NCBI RefSeq assembly: GCF_020026305.1
Contig: NZ_CP075691.1
Coordinates: 8,735,415 to 8,799,414 of the forward strand
Source of the DNA: Streptomyces sp. 135
GTDB taxonomy: Bacteria; Actinomycetota; Actinomycetes; Streptomycetales; Streptomycetaceae
Direction: 5' to 3'
Length of the DNA stretch: 64,000 nucleotides
Shown here: positions 1 through 9,202 of the stretch, in pieces
How positions within the stretch are numbered: position 1 is the stretch's first letter
Layout: each line of letters starts with the position of its first letter
The notes under the pieces: generated by a model
What the model saw: the letters and a program-made list of their open reading frames with translations, nothing else
Told to the model about the DNA's origin: nothing
Database searches by the model: none
Position numbers and translations under genes: made by a program

Positions 1-3000
1 AGGCATCGACACCGTCGGGTGGCCCTCGCTTCGACGCCGCACGAGGCGGCGCGGCTCCTGCCAGGTGAGGGAGCGACGGGTGAGGCTGTGCGGCGCGGCC
101 AGGTCTGCCTGGTCTTCGCGGGCAATGGTTCGCAGTGGGCGGGCATGGGGGCCGACCTTCTGGACGCGGACGCGGTCTTCCGTGCCGAGGTGGAGGCGGT
201 CGACACCGGGCTGGCACCCCGGCTCGGCTGGTCGGTCGCCGACCAGATGCGCCGGCCTGTGGACGAGTGGGGGCTGGCGTCCACGGAGGTGGCGCAGCCG
301 CTGCTGTTCACGGTGCAGGCCGGGATCACCGCGGTGCTGCGCGAGCGGGGCGTGCGGTGGGAACTCGCCCTCGGGCACAGCGTCGGCGAGGTGGCCGCCG
401 CGTACGCCGTCGGCGCGTTGACGCTTGCCGAAGCGGCGCGGGTGATCGCCGAGCGTGGCCGGGCCCAGGCGGCCACGGCCGGCCGCGGCCGGATGGCGGC
501 GGTGGGGCTGGCGGCGTCCGAGGCCGAGAGGGTGCTGGAGGCGTACCCCGGCCTGGTCGTGGCGGCGGTGAACAGCGCCAGGGACGTGACGGTCGCCGGG
601 CCACAGGCGCGGCTGAAGTCGCTGGGGGAGGACTTGGCGGCCCGGGACGTGTTCTTCCGGCTCATGGACCTCGACTACGCCTTCCACAGCCCAGCCATGG
701 AAGCGGTTCGCAAGCCTCTGGCCGCCGGCCTCGCCGGGCTGGCCCCGCGGGGAAGCTCTGAGCAGCTGGTCTCCACCGTGACCGGCGGGTCGGTGCCCAC
801 GACCGGTCTGGACGCCGACTACTGGTGGCGCAACGTGCGCGAACCGGTCCGGTTCGCCGACGCCGTCGGCCACGCCCTGGACACCGGCGCCGACGTGCTG
901 CTGGAGGTCGGCCCGCACCCGGTCCTGCGTACGTACCTGCGCCGGATCACCACCGGACGCGAGCAGGTGGCCGTCCTCCCGACGCTGTGCCGGGATGCCG
1001 CAGGGCCCGCCGCGCTGCGCAGGTCGGCCGAGGCCCTGGTCGCCGCCGGGGCGGATCTCGACTGGGCGCGTTGGTTCCCCCGCCCCGCCCGGGTGGCGGA
1101 GCTTCCCGCCTACCCCTGGCAGCGGAAGCGGTACTGGAGCGGCACCCCGCAGCACTGGATCATCAGCAGCGGGAACGGACGGCTGGACCACCCGCTGCTG
1201 GGTGAGCGGCTGCCGACGGCGGAGCCCTCCTGGCAGGGGCCCGTCGAACCGACACTGGTGCCCTGGCTGGCCGACCACAAGGTGGCCGGCTCCGTGGTGT
1301 TCCCCGCGGCCGGTTTCGCCGAGATGGCCCTGTCCGCCGGGCGACGGGTGCTGGACGGCCCGGTGGAGCTGTCCTGGCTCGAGGTCAGCCGCCCGCTGGT
1401 CGTCCCGTGGGATCGGGCCGGTGACGTACGCGTACAACTGGCGTTCTCCCCTGAGGACGGCATGGTGTCCATCACCAGCACCGAGGCCGCCGACGGCATC
1501 GAGGACGACGGCACACAGCCCCGCCCGCACGCCCGGTGCCGGGTACGTGAGCTGATCGGCCGGCCGCCCGGGCGGATCGACCTGGCCGAGGTGCGGGCCC
1601 GCTGCGCCCGCCGCGGTGACGCAGACGCCCTGTATCCCGAACTGGCCGCCGCCGGACTGGACTACGGGCCCGCTTTCCGGCAACTGGTGCGGCTGCACGC
1701 CGGGGACGGGGAAGCGCTGGCCGCCTACCGGCACACCACGGACACCGCCGACACCGCGCGGTACGTGGTGCACCCGGCGCTGCTGGACGGCGCGCTCCAG
1801 GCGTGCGTGCCGCTCGTCATCGCCCGGACGGGTGGCGGGCAGGCGTGGCTTCCGGCCTCCATCGGGGGCGTACGCGTCTGGCGCAGCCCGTCCCCGACCG
1901 GCATGCTGCACGTCCGTGACCGCACACGCGGCACCGCCGAACTCTGCTTCGACGTGACCGTCACAGACCCGGACGGCAGCGTCACGGCCGAGCTCGACGG
2001 CGTACGCATGCGGCGCGTGCCGACGCCGACCGAGCGGTCGACGCAGCGGTACGAGACGGTGCTGCGCGCCGCCCCGCTGCCCCACCTGCCCTGCGCGCCC
2101 TCACCGCTGCCGGGCAACCAGGACCTGGCCGCGGCCGTCACGCCCGCCGTCGACGCGGCACGGGCCGACGCGCGCGCAATGCGCTTCGCGGAGTTCGGCG
2201 ACCGGCTGAAGCGGGCGACCGCCCATGTGGCCGCCGCCGCGTTCGCGGATCTGCTCGGCGAGGCCGGCGGCGGGTTCACCGCCGATGATCTGGTCCGCCG
2301 GGGCATGCTCGCGCGGCACGACCGGCTGGCGCGGGCCCTGCTGGCGCTGATGTCCCGGCACGGTCTGGCCGCGCGGGGCGAGGACGGGCGGTGGCGGCTG
2401 GCCGGGGTCCCGGCCCCCGGACCGCTCCTGGCGCAGCTGCCGTTCGACTTCCCGGCCACCTCCGCGGAAGTGCAGCTGGCGGTACGGCAGTTGACGCACC
2501 TTGCGGAGGTGCTGCGCGGCGCGGAGGACGCACTGCACCTGATGACGGGCCAGGGCTCACGCGAGGCTCTGGAGCAGTTCTACGACGTGGCGCCGAGCTG
2601 CCGGTGCCATAACAGGGTCCTGGCCGCGCTGGCTGCGCAGATCGCACGGGAGTGGCCCGAGGACCGGCCCCTGCGGATCCTGGAGGTCGGCGCGGGCACG
2701 GGCGGTGCCACCGCCGCACTGCTGCCGCTGCTGCCACCGGAACGCACCGTCTACCACTTCACCGACGTGTCCGCGGGCTTCTTCGCCCGCGCCCGTCACC
2801 GGTTCGGCGCCCACTCCTTCGTCGACTACCGGACCCTCGACCTGAACCACGACCCGGCCGAGCAGGGTTTCACCGCCGGCACGTACGACGTGGTCATCGC
2901 GGCCAACGTGCTGCACACCACCGCCGATCCGCGGGCGGCGCTGCGCCGGGTACGCGCGCTGCTGGCACCCGGCGGCCGGCTGCTGGCCGCCGAGACGCAC

Positions 3001-6000
3001 GACGTCGACTATCTGCTGCCGTTCTTCGGGATGCTCGACAGCTTCTGGGCGCAGGACGGCGAAGGACGGCCCGACTCCCCCCTGCTGGGCCCCGGCCAGT
3101 GGTCGCAGGCGCTGCGCTCCTGCGGCCTCGTCGACATCGTCTGCCTCGACGGCATCACCGGTCTGGCCGAGGAGACCGCTTCGGTGCTGATGGCCTCGTC
3201 CCCCTCGTACGAGAGCGCCCAGCCCGCGCCGGCCGGTCCGGACGACGGCACCCGCTGGATCGTCACCACCGAGAGTGCGGCCGAGACGCCGCTGGCCGAG
3301 CGCCTGGCGGCCCTGCTGTCCGGCGGCGGAACGGAGCCCGTGCCGGTGCTGGCGGCGTCCGTCGATCCAGCGATGTGGACCGGATCTCTTGCCGGTGACG
3401 GCAGTCCGGCCGTGGTGCTCGTGCTGGGCGAGGCCCCAGCCGACCCGCAGGCGGTGCTCGATCAGGCGGTGCGCCGTACGGCCGTGCTGCGCGCCCTGGC
3501 CTCGGCCTGCCGGGGCCTGCGCGACGGCACCGGAGCCGCCCTGTGGCTGGTGACGCGGCCCAGCGGCGCGCTGCCCGCGCCCGAGCGCGCCGAGCAGCCG
3601 CAGGACGCCGTCGCCTGGGGCGTGGCCCGCACCCTGGCCAACGAACATCCCGAGCTGCGGGTGACCCGGGTGTCGCTGGAACGCCTCGGCGACCCGGCCG
3701 CCGACGCGCACCGGCTGGCCCATGAACTGCTTGCGCCCCTCGCGCACACCGAGGACGACGGGAACACGCGGGGGCGTGAGGACGAGATCGTGCTCACCGC
3801 CGGCGGTCGCTTCCTGCCCCGGGAACGCACGGCTCCGTTCGATGAGCACGTCGAGGCGAGCGGCGAGCACCCTTTCGCGCTGGAGATCCGTGCGCCCGGT
3901 CTGTCGTACGAGCCCCTCTGGACGCGGACCGCGCCCCCCACCCCCGGGCCGGGCGAGGTGGTGATCGCGGTGCGTGCCGCAGCGCTCAACTACCGCGACA
4001 TCATGCTGGCCACCGGGCTGCTCCCGCCGGAGGAAGCCGAGAGCACCTTCAGCGAGGTCGGGCCCGGCCTGGAATGCGCGGGAATCGTCGCGGCCGTGGG
4101 CGACGGCGTGGACGGCCTGGCCGTCGGGGACCGGGTGTGCGCAGCGGCCCCGGGCTGTCTGGCCTCGCACACGGTCGCCCCCTCGTCCTTGGTGGTGCGC
4201 CTCCCCGACGGTCTGGAGTTCGCGGAGGCCGCGACCCTGCCGGTGGCCTTCCTCACCGTCCACTACGCCCTGCGTGACCTGGCGCACCTGGCGGCCGGGG
4301 AGACCGTACTGGTGCACGGCGCCGCAGGCGGGGTGGGTCTGGCCGCCGTCCAGTACGCCCACCAGGTGGGCGCCACCGTCATCGCCACCGCGGGCAGCCC
4401 GGCCAAGCGCGATCTGCTGCGCGCACTGGGCGTCGCACACGTCCTGGACTCCCGCAGCCTCGACTTCGCGGGCCAGGCCCGGCACATCACCGGCGGGCGC
4501 GGGGTCGACGTGGTGGTCAACTCGCTGGCCGGGCAAGCCATCGACCGGGGCCTGGAGACGCTCCGCGCGGGCGGCCGGTTCATCGAACTCGGCAAGCGCG
4601 ACATCTACGCCAACAAACCGCTCCTCATGCGTCCCTTCAGCCGCAACATCGCCTTCTTCGGCGTCAACGTCACCACCCTGCTGTCCGGCGAGGCCGCTTC
4701 CGGGGCCGGTCGGCGTCTGCTGGCCGAGGTGGCCGGGCGCGTGGCGGACGGGCGTTACCGGCCGCTGCCGTACACGGTGTACCCGGCTGCGCGGGTCAAG
4801 GAGGCGTTCGAGCTGTTGCAGCATTCCCGGCACATCGGCAAGGTCGTGGTCGGCCTCGACCCGCAGGACGGCCCGGTACCCGTCCGCAGGCGGCCCGAAC
4901 CGCTCCGCCTCGATTCCGACGGCAGTTACCTGGTCACCGGCGGGCTGAGCGGGTTCGGCGCTGCCACCGCGCAGTGGCTCGTCGAGCACGGGGCCCGCCA
5001 CCTGGCCCTCGTCTCCCGCCGCGGTGCCGACGGCCCCGAAGCGGCGGAGCTGCTGTCCGACCTGACGGCGCGGGGTGCGACGGCCACGCCGTACGCCGCC
5101 GACGTCACCGATGCCGCCGCGCTGGCCGAGGTGATCGACGATGTCGACGCCACCGGGTACCGGCTCGCCGGGGTCGTGCACGCGGCCATGGCGCTCGACG
5201 ACGCTCCGCTCACCGAACTGACCGACGACCGCGCCCGCGCGGTGCTGGCACCCAAGGTGGCCGGGGCGGCGGTCCTCGACGCCCTGACACGCCACCGGGA
5301 CCTGGGGCTGTGGTGGCTGTACTCCTCCTTCACCACCAGCATCGGCAACATCACGCAGTCCGCCTACGTCGGCGGGAACCTGTTCACCGAGGCGCTGGCC
5401 CGGCACCGGCACCGCGACAAGCCCGCGCTCGCCGTCGCGTGGGGAGCGATCGGGGACCGCGGCCATGTCGCACGCGAGCGCCTGGGCCCGGCCATGGAGG
5501 CGCTGGGCGTCGCTCCACTCGGCTCGCGCGAGGCGCTGGACGCCCTGGAGACGCTGACGGCGGCCGACACCGTCGTCGCCGGCATCGGCCGGTTCGACTG
5601 GGCACGGGCACGCACCTTCATGCCCTGCGTGAGCGCGCCCCGTTTCGCGGCGCTGCTCCCCGCCGCCGGAGATGTGCGCGGCCACACCCGCCAGGATCTC
5701 CTGACCTCGCTGGCCGGGCTCTCTCCCGACGAGGCGCTGGAGAAGGTCAACGGCACGCTCGCCGAGCTGCTGGCCCGCATTCTCCAGACCGACGCCGCCC
5801 GCCTCGACGCGCGGCTGCCGCTCCAGGACTACGGGGTCGACTCCCTGATGGCCGCCGAGCTGCTGACCACCTTGAAGCAGCAACTCGACGTCGAGATTCC
5901 GCCCCTGGAACTGCTCCAGGGCGGCATCACCCTCACCGACATCTCCCGTCACGTGCTGCTGCGCCTCGGCGCCCGCACCACCGACCCCGCCAACGGCTGA
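1..6000 (+). CDS. Highly reducing type I polyketide synthase, 3' part (AT-DH-MT-ER-KR-ACP)
   Basis: The reading frame is open at base 1, so the KS and any loading region lie upstream of the window. Domains seen in order: acyltransferase with active-site GHSVGE (Ser codon at 379) and a YAFHS specificity motif of mixed type; dehydratase with HKVAGSVVFP (His codon 1276) and HPALLDGALQ; a methyltransferase with LEVGAGTGG (about 2680-2720); enoylreductase with the nucleotide-binding GAAGGVGLAAVQYA (about 4320); ketoreductase with VTGGLSGFGAA and a downstream Tyr in QSAYVGGN; and an ACP with GVDSLMA (Ser codon 5842). There is no thioesterase or reductase release domain. The complete reducing set plus C-methyltransferase resembles fungal-style or iterative bacterial HR-PKS. 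That it is iterative is inference. The next gene starts 14 bp downstream. Confidence 0.95.
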   Translation, partial: RHRHRRVALASTPHEAARLLPGEGATGEAVRRGQVCLVFAGNGSQWAGMGADLLDADAVFRAEVEAVDTGLAPRLGWSVADQMRRPVDEWGLASTEVAQPLLFTVQAGITAVLRERGVRWELALGHSVGEVAAAYAVGALTLAEAARVIAERGRAQAATAGRGRMAAVGLAASEAERVLEAYPGLVVAAVNSARDVTVAGPQARLKSLGEDLAARDVFFRLMDLDYAFHSPAMEAVRKPLAAGLAGLAPRGSSEQLVSTVTGGSVPTTGLDADYWWRNVREPVRFADAVGHALDTGADVLLEVGPHPVLRTYLRRITTGREQVAVLPTLCRDAAGPAALRRSAEALVAAGADLDWARWFPRPARVAELPAYPWQRKRYWSGTPQHWIISSGNGRLDHPLLGERLPTAEPSWQGPVEPTLVPWLADHKVAGSVVFPAAGFAEMALSAGRRVLDGPVELSWLEVSRPLVVPWDRAGDVRVQLAFSPEDGMVSITSTEAADGIEDDGTQPRPHARCRVRELIGRPPGRIDLAEVRARCARRGDADALYPELAAAGLDYGPAFRQLVRLHAGDGEALAAYRHTTDTADTARYVVHPALLDGALQACVPLVIARTGGGQAWLPASIGGVRVWRSPSPTGMLHVRDRTRGTAELCFDVTVTDPDGSVTAELDGVRMRRVPTPTERSTQRYETVLRAAPLPHLPCAPSPLPGNQDLAAAVTPAVDAARADARAMRFAEFGDRLKRATAHVAAAAFADLLGEAGGGFTADDLVRRGMLARHDRLARALLALMSRHGLAARGEDGRWRLAGVPAPGPLLAQLPFDFPATSAEVQLAVRQLTHLAEVLRGAEDALHLMTGQGSREALEQFYDVAPSCRCHNRVLAALAAQIAREWPEDRPLRILEVGAGTGGATAALLPLLPPERTVYHFTDVSAGFFARARHRFGAHSFVDYRTLDLNHDPAEQGFTAGTYDVVIAANVLHTTADPRAALRRVRALLAPGGRLLAAETHDVDYLLPFFGMLDSFWAQDGEGRPDSPLLGPGQWSQALRSCGLVDIVCLDGITGLAEETASVLMASSPSYESAQPAPAGPDDGTRWIVTTESAAETPLAERLAALLSGGGTEPVPVLAASVDPAMWTGSLAGDGSPAVVLVLGEAPADPQAVLDQAVRRTAVLRALASACRGLRDGTGAALWLVTRPSGALPAPERAEQPQDAVAWGVARTLANEHPELRVTRVSLERLGDPAADAHRLAHELLAPLAHTEDDGNTRGREDEIVLTAGGRFLPRERTAPFDEHVEASGEHPFALEIRAPGLSYEPLWTRTAPPTPGPGEVVIAVRAAALNYRDIMLATGLLPPEEAESTFSEVGPGLECAGIVAAVGDGVDGLAVGDRVCAAAPGCLASHTVAPSSLVVRLPDGLEFAEAATLPVAFLTVHYALRDLAHLAAGETVLVHGAAGGVGLAAVQYAHQVGATVIATAGSPAKRDLLRALGVAHVLDSRSLDFAGQARHITGGRGVDVVVNSLAGQAIDRGLETLRAGGRFIELGKRDIYANKPLLMRPFSRNIAFFGVNVTTLLSGEAASGAGRRLLAEVAGRVADGRYRPLPYTVYPAARVKEAFELLQHSRHIGKVVVGLDPQDGPVPVRRRPEPLRLDSDGSYLVTGGLSGFGAATAQWLVEHGARHLALVSRRGADGPEAAELLSDLTARGATATPYAADVTDAAALAEVIDDVDATGYRLAGVVHAAMALDDAPLTELTDDRARAVLAPKVAGAAVLDALTRHRDLGLWWLYSSFTTSIGNITQSAYVGGNLFTEALARHRHRDKPALAVAWGAIGDRGHVARERLGPAMEALGVAPLGSREALDALETLTAADTVVAGIGRFDWARARTFMPCVSAPRFAALLPAAGDVRGHTRQDLLTSLAGLSPDEALEKVNGTLAELLARILQTDAARLDARLPLQDYGVDSLMAAELLTTLKQQLDVEIPPLELLQGGITLTDISRHVLLRLGARTTDPANG

Positions 6001-6014
6001 AAGAGCGCAACCTC

Positions 6015-8939
6015 ATGGTGACCTGTCAGGAACCGGACGGCCTCGCGGCGGAGTCCGCGCAGGGCCTGCTCAGTTTCGGTCCACTCGTCGGTGGTGTCAC
6101 CGTCCCCGACGCCACCGAGTGGGTCCACTCCATCCGGGCGAGTGCCCTGCTCGACGATCCCATCGGCGCCACCTGCTACCGCAACGCGCTGAACGCCGGG
6201 CGCATGACCCCCGACGCCCACCCCAGCACGGTCCTTGGCCGCTGCGCCCTCGCCGGTCCCGACCACATGGACGCGGCATTGCGCGCCGCCCGCCGCGCGG
6301 CCACGGAATGGGGTGGCAGCCCGCTCGCCCGGCGCGCCGAGGTGGCCGAAGCGTTCCGCGCCCGGCTGCACGACCACGCCGACATGTTGACCGGCCTCCT
6401 CGTCGAGGAAGGGCACCCGGTCCGGATGGCCCGCATGGAGGTCGACAACCTCCTCACGTTCTTCGGTCCACAGACCACCGAGTGGTGTCTGCGGCAGCTG
6501 GAGACCCGCTACGGCGTCGACGGCCGGACGGTGATGATGCGCCGGGTACCGGACGGTGTGGTGTGCGTGCAGCCGCCGCAGAACACTCCGGCGCTGAGTG
6601 TCGGCGCGGCCTTCCAGTGTGTACTGGCGGGCAACGCGCTGGTGGTGCGGCTCTCCCGGCAGGCACCGATCGCCGCGATGTACCTGCTTGAGCGGGTGGC
6701 CTTGCCGGCGCTCACCGAGGCCGGTGCCCCGCCCGGCGTCCTTTCAGCGCTGTGCACCGAGCCCGCCCAGGCGCTGGACACCTGGTTGGCCAGCGCGCTG
6801 GTGGACGACGTGCTCTACTTCGGCGACTCCGTCCGCGGCGAGCAGCTGGAGAAGGCCTGCCTGGCGGCGGGCAAGAAGCCGGTCCTGGAACTCGGCGGCA
6901 ACGACATGGTCATGGTGTGGCGCGACGCGCCGCTGGACCAGGCTGTCGAGACGCTGATGGAGTCCTTCCACGGCAGCGGCCAGATCTGCTGCGCCCCCAA
7001 CATCGCCCTCGTCCACCCCGATGTCGCCGGCCCGCTCGCCGACCTGCTGACCGACCGGGTCCGGCGGCTGCGACCGGGCTTTCCCGACGACCCAAACGTG
7101 GTGCTGGCCGCCTCGCCCAACACCGCCGGGTACGACGCCACACTCGCCGACGCCCGGCGGGCGGGCGCCCGCGTGCTGACCGGGGGACGCCACCTGGACG
7201 TCCACGGGCGGGAGAGCGACATCGGCGTCTTCGCCGAGCCGGCGATCGTCCGGGCCGACGGACTCGCCCACGCACGGGAACTGCGATCGGTGCGGCATGA
7301 GACGTTCTTCCCCGTGCTGACCCTGGCCGTCCCCGACCCGGCCGCCGACGACGACCTCCTCACCGAGATGCTCGCGTTCGTCTCTTCCGGCGCCTACGGC
7401 TTGCGCAACTCCCTTCTCGCGCAGGCCCCCGAGGTCATCGACCGGTTCGTCCGGGACGTCCGCTCCTGCGGCCAGCTGCGCGTCAACGACTCCCACCTCG
7501 CGGGCGTGCCGTACCTGTCCAACCACGGCGGCCCGGGGCTGAGCGGCGACCGGTACGGCGAGCTCAACTACCCGATGCTGCGCACCAGTCGCCTCCAGGG
7601 CGTGTCCGTGGCCAAGACCCCGCCGCCCGCCCCGGCCACCGCCCCCTACATCCCGGCGCAACCCAGGCCCCGGGTTGAGGCTGCCCGCGCGTACCCGCCC
7701 GGCTGGCCGCCCGAGGACCTGCCCGGCGGTCTGCCGGCGCCGTTCACCGAGGCATTCCAGCACGACCCGTACCCCACCCTGCACTGGCTGCGCGAGCACC
7801 GGCCGGTGAGCCGGGTCGTGAGCCCGGACGGTCCGGGCTGGCTCCTGACCCGCTACCACGATGTCCGGCAAGCCCACACCGACCCGCGGGTGACCTGCGA
7901 CAGCACACGCATCGCCGCGGGCCGGATGTGGCTTCGGCACTGGCCGGACGAACTGCGCGAGCGGCTCTTCACCCACCTGCTGGACAGCGACGACCCGCGC
8001 CACGCCGATCTGCGCGCGATCATGCGGCCCTTCTTCACGCCCGCCCGGCAGGAGCAGTGGCGCGCCCGGGTACAGCGCCTCGTCGACACCCGGATCGACC
8101 GGATCGCCTGCCGGGGCCACGCCGACCTCATGGCGGCGGTCGCCTATCCGCTCGGCGGCAACGTCCTGTTCTCCGTCCTCGGCGCTGCTCCGCCCCAGAT
8201 GGACCACCTGCGGGCGATGATCTGGCGTACGGCCGAGTGGAACAACGACGTCCCCTACGTTGCCGCGCTCGCCCACGAGATCGACGCGTTCGTGCGCAAG
8301 ACCGTCACCGGGAAGCGCCGCTCGCCGGGCGATGATCTGATCTCCCTGCTGGTGACGGCCTGCGACCAGGACGGCCTGCTCAGCGAGGACGAACTGCACG
8401 GCCAGGTCATGATGATGCTCGTGGCGGGCCAGGACCCCAGCATCAACAGCGTCGGCAACAGCCTGCACGCCCTGCTCACCCACCCCGGCCAACTCGCCGC
8501 GCTGCGAGAGGACCCCGCCCTGACCGCGACGGGCATCGGTGAACTGCTGCGCTTCGAAAGCCCGCTGCCGTTCACCAGCTGGCGCGGCACCCTGGAACCC
8601 ATCGAGTTCGGCGAGGTGACCGTCCCGGCGAACGAGTCCCTGTTCCTGTGCTTGGGCGCCGCCAACCGGGACCCCGCACGGTTCCCCGACCCCGACCGCC
8701 TCGACCTGCACCGCCCCACACCGGGCCATCTCGCCTTCGGCCACGGCGCCCACTACTGCCTGGGCGCGCACATCGGCCGGGTGACGGCCGAGACAGCCGT
8801 CACCACCGTCCTGCGCCGGCTGCCCGGCCTGCGCCTGGACGGCACACCACGGTGGCGGCCCAGCATGTTCGAACGCGGCCTCAGCGTCCTGCCCGTCGCC
8901 TGGGACGCGGACGTGCCGCGGAAGGGAACCTCACGGTGA
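6015..8939 (+). CDS. Aldehyde dehydrogenase-cytochrome P450 single-chain fusion
   Basis: One uninterrupted 974-residue frame; ATG at 6015 follows the PKS stop by 14 bp with GAGCG upstream. Residues 1 to about 535 are an NAD(P)-dependent aldehyde dehydrogenase: PPQN oxyanion Asn, LELGG with general base E292, and GSGQICCA with catalytic C325. The usual nucleotide-binding Lys after GN is Arg. A Pro/Ala-rich linker (about 535-575) leads to a P450: EELLR-like ExxR (GELLRFESP), and heme loop FGHGAHYCLG with C915. In the I helix the sequence is VAGQDPSINS (803 onward): the acid is kept as D807, but the threonine that normally follows is P808. Separate ALDH and P450 genes are common in natural-product clusters; a covalent fusion is unusual. 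Likely role: oxidation of an acyl or aldehyde intermediate in this operon. No redox partner is encoded nearby. Confidence 0.9.
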   Translation: MVTCQEPDGLAAESAQGLLSFGPLVGGVTVPDATEWVHSIRASALLDDPIGATCYRNALNAGRMTPDAHPSTVLGRCALAGPDHMDAALRAARRAATEWGGSPLARRAEVAEAFRARLHDHADMLTGLLVEEGHPVRMARMEVDNLLTFFGPQTTEWCLRQLETRYGVDGRTVMMRRVPDGVVCVQPPQNTPALSVGAAFQCVLAGNALVVRLSRQAPIAAMYLLERVALPALTEAGAPPGVLSALCTEPAQALDTWLASALVDDVLYFGDSVRGEQLEKACLAAGKKPVLELGGNDMVMVWRDAPLDQAVETLMESFHGSGQICCAPNIALVHPDVAGPLADLLTDRVRRLRPGFPDDPNVVLAASPNTAGYDATLADARRAGARVLTGGRHLDVHGRESDIGVFAEPAIVRADGLAHARELRSVRHETFFPVLTLAVPDPAADDDLLTEMLAFVSSGAYGLRNSLLAQAPEVIDRFVRDVRSCGQLRVNDSHLAGVPYLSNHGGPGLSGDRYGELNYPMLRTSRLQGVSVAKTPPPAPATAPYIPAQPRPRVEAARAYPPGWPPEDLPGGLPAPFTEAFQHDPYPTLHWLREHRPVSRVVSPDGPGWLLTRYHDVRQAHTDPRVTCDSTRIAAGRMWLRHWPDELRERLFTHLLDSDDPRHADLRAIMRPFFTPARQEQWRARVQRLVDTRIDRIACRGHADLMAAVAYPLGGNVLFSVLGAAPPQMDHLRAMIWRTAEWNNDVPYVAALAHEIDAFVRKTVTGKRRSPGDDLISLLVTACDQDGLLSEDELHGQVMMMLVAGQDPSINSVGNSLHALLTHPGQLAALREDPALTATGIGELLRFESPLPFTSWRGTLEPIEFGEVTVPANESLFLCLGAANRDPARFPDPDRLDLHRPTPGHLAFGHGAHYCLGAHIGRVTAETAVTTVLRRLPGLRLDGTPRWRPSMFERGLSVLPVAWDADVPRKGTSR

Positions 8940-9202
8940 ACCGGGCGGAGATTATGGCCGAGGTGAAGGCACTGCTCGCCGAGTGTGGTGACGTCGACCC
9001 CGAACACGTCGACGAACAGACCGCGTTCATCGCCGACCTGGCACTCGACTCGCTCGTCCTGGTGCGCATGACCGTCCTCGCCGAGGAACGTTTCGGAGTG
9101 CGCATCCCCGACGAGGCCGCGTGGGAACTGCACACGGTCGGCGCCGTGGCCGACTACGTCGAACAGACCCTGGCCGCGCGGATCGGAGCCGGCGGTGAGT
9201 GA
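8936..9202 (+). CDS. Free-standing acyl carrier protein
   Basis: An 88-residue protein starting at GTG 8936, overlapping the previous stop by 4 bp (GTGA). It has the carrier-protein helix II motif LALDSLVLV with the phosphopantetheine Ser at residue 39, and a predicted four-helix size. Position between the P450 fusion and an acyl-AMP ligase suggests that it carries the ligase's activated acyl chain and presents it to the oxidase or the PKS. Typical length for a discrete ACP. Needs a phosphopantetheinyl transferase from elsewhere in the genome. Confidence 0.93.
   Translation: MNRAEIMAEVKALLAECGDVDPEHVDEQTAFIADLALDSLVLVRMTVLAEERFGVRIPDEAAWELHTVGAVADYVEQTLAARIGAGGE

Noticed and set aside
2557-5952. 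1131-codon open frame on the minus strand
   Set aside because: Antisense shadow of the PKS: high GC third positions keep the opposite frame open. No start signal, no domain.
4974-6014. Upstream extension of the ALDH-P450 frame to 4974
   Set aside because: Overlaps the PKS KR/ACP in another frame and is Arg-rich; ATG 6015 gives a normal ALDH start.
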